Below, one piece after another: positions 63,971 through 64,000 of a DNA stretch of 64,000 bases. The notes under the pieces were generated by a model that was not told the DNA's origin, searched no databases, and saw nothing but the letters and a program-made list of their open reading frames with translations. Origin of the DNA: M30B19 sp041741535 (lineage in GTDB: Bacteria > Planctomycetota > Planctomycetia > Pirellulales > Pirellulaceae); contig JBGSJV010000103.1 in NCBI GenBank assembly GCA_041741535.1, positions 1 through 64,000 of the forward strand, given 5' to 3'. Position 1 is the first letter of the stretch. Each line of letters opens with the position of its first letter. The translations under genes were made by a program, and so were the position numbers.

Positions 63971-64000
63971 CTTGGAACTAACGCAAGTCTCAATAAGAAA

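Overview
The window looks like a chromosome segment of a planctomycete (Pirellulales type). The clues are paired ECF sigma factors and membrane Ser/Thr kinases carrying TPR or WD40 arrays, a BlaI/giant BlaR1 pair, a PEP-CTERM protein, DUF1573, FG-GAP, FHA-sigma54 and Gfo/Idh/MocA (Tat-type) proteins, a ceramidase-esterase fusion, and many dispersed palindromic repeats. Moderate GC and AUG/GUG starts with weak Shine-Dalgarno sequences fit. This assignment is inference; no rRNA or marker gene is present.

Layout. 0.1-3.9 kb: TPR kinase and its ECF sigma factor (minus). 4-5.3 kb: a cystathionine-gamma-synthase-like PLP enzyme. 5.7-9.2 kb: tail-specific protease and FG-GAP protein (minus). 9.6-12.3 kb: three secreted proteins. 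12.4-18.5 kb: BlaI repressor, with promoter and two operator dyads visible, and a 1881-residue BlaR1-like protein with internal repeats, cut short in a third repeat. 18.5-22.7 kb: a decayed island with RHS/YD remnants, direct repeats, and an orphan RHS tip plus candidate immunity gene. 22.9-24.4 kb: a thioredoxin/TPR protein whose first redox cysteine is an in-frame UGA followed by a SECIS-like hairpin, a strong selenoprotein candidate. 24.5-28.5 kb: FHA-sigma54 activator, Trm112-like, HIT and TerC. 28.8-34.1 kb: WD40 kinase with ECF sigma factor. 34.1-45 kb: repeat-rich DNA around a PEP-CTERM protein, a 1112-residue secreted protein whose sulfatase-modifying-factor domain is split by an inserted domain, and an 843-residue secreted Vps62-like protein. 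45-52.4 kb: papain-family peptidase, decayed toxin-antitoxin locus, AhpD-like, FmdB, ceramidase-esterase, sulfotransferase. 52.8-57 kb: MFS nucleoside-type transporter, DUF3754 and CxxCH membrane proteins (minus). 57-62.9 kb: oxidoreductase, orphan DNA methyltransferase, amidotransferase lacking its nucleophile, RarA, DUF1499. 63.5-64 kb: four tRNA genes (Phe, Ala, Pro, Ile).

How parts may work together. Each kinase sits directly downstream of an ECF sigma factor, suggesting two kinase-controlled transcription units. The WD40 kinase ends in the same adhesin-like domain that occurs three times in the secreted protein 3.5 kb away, tying sensor and secreted product together. The most noteworthy items are the selenoprotein, this kinase/secreted-protein locus, the RHS toxin island, and two structured repeat families with compensatory stem changes, one of which hugs the 3' ends of genes.
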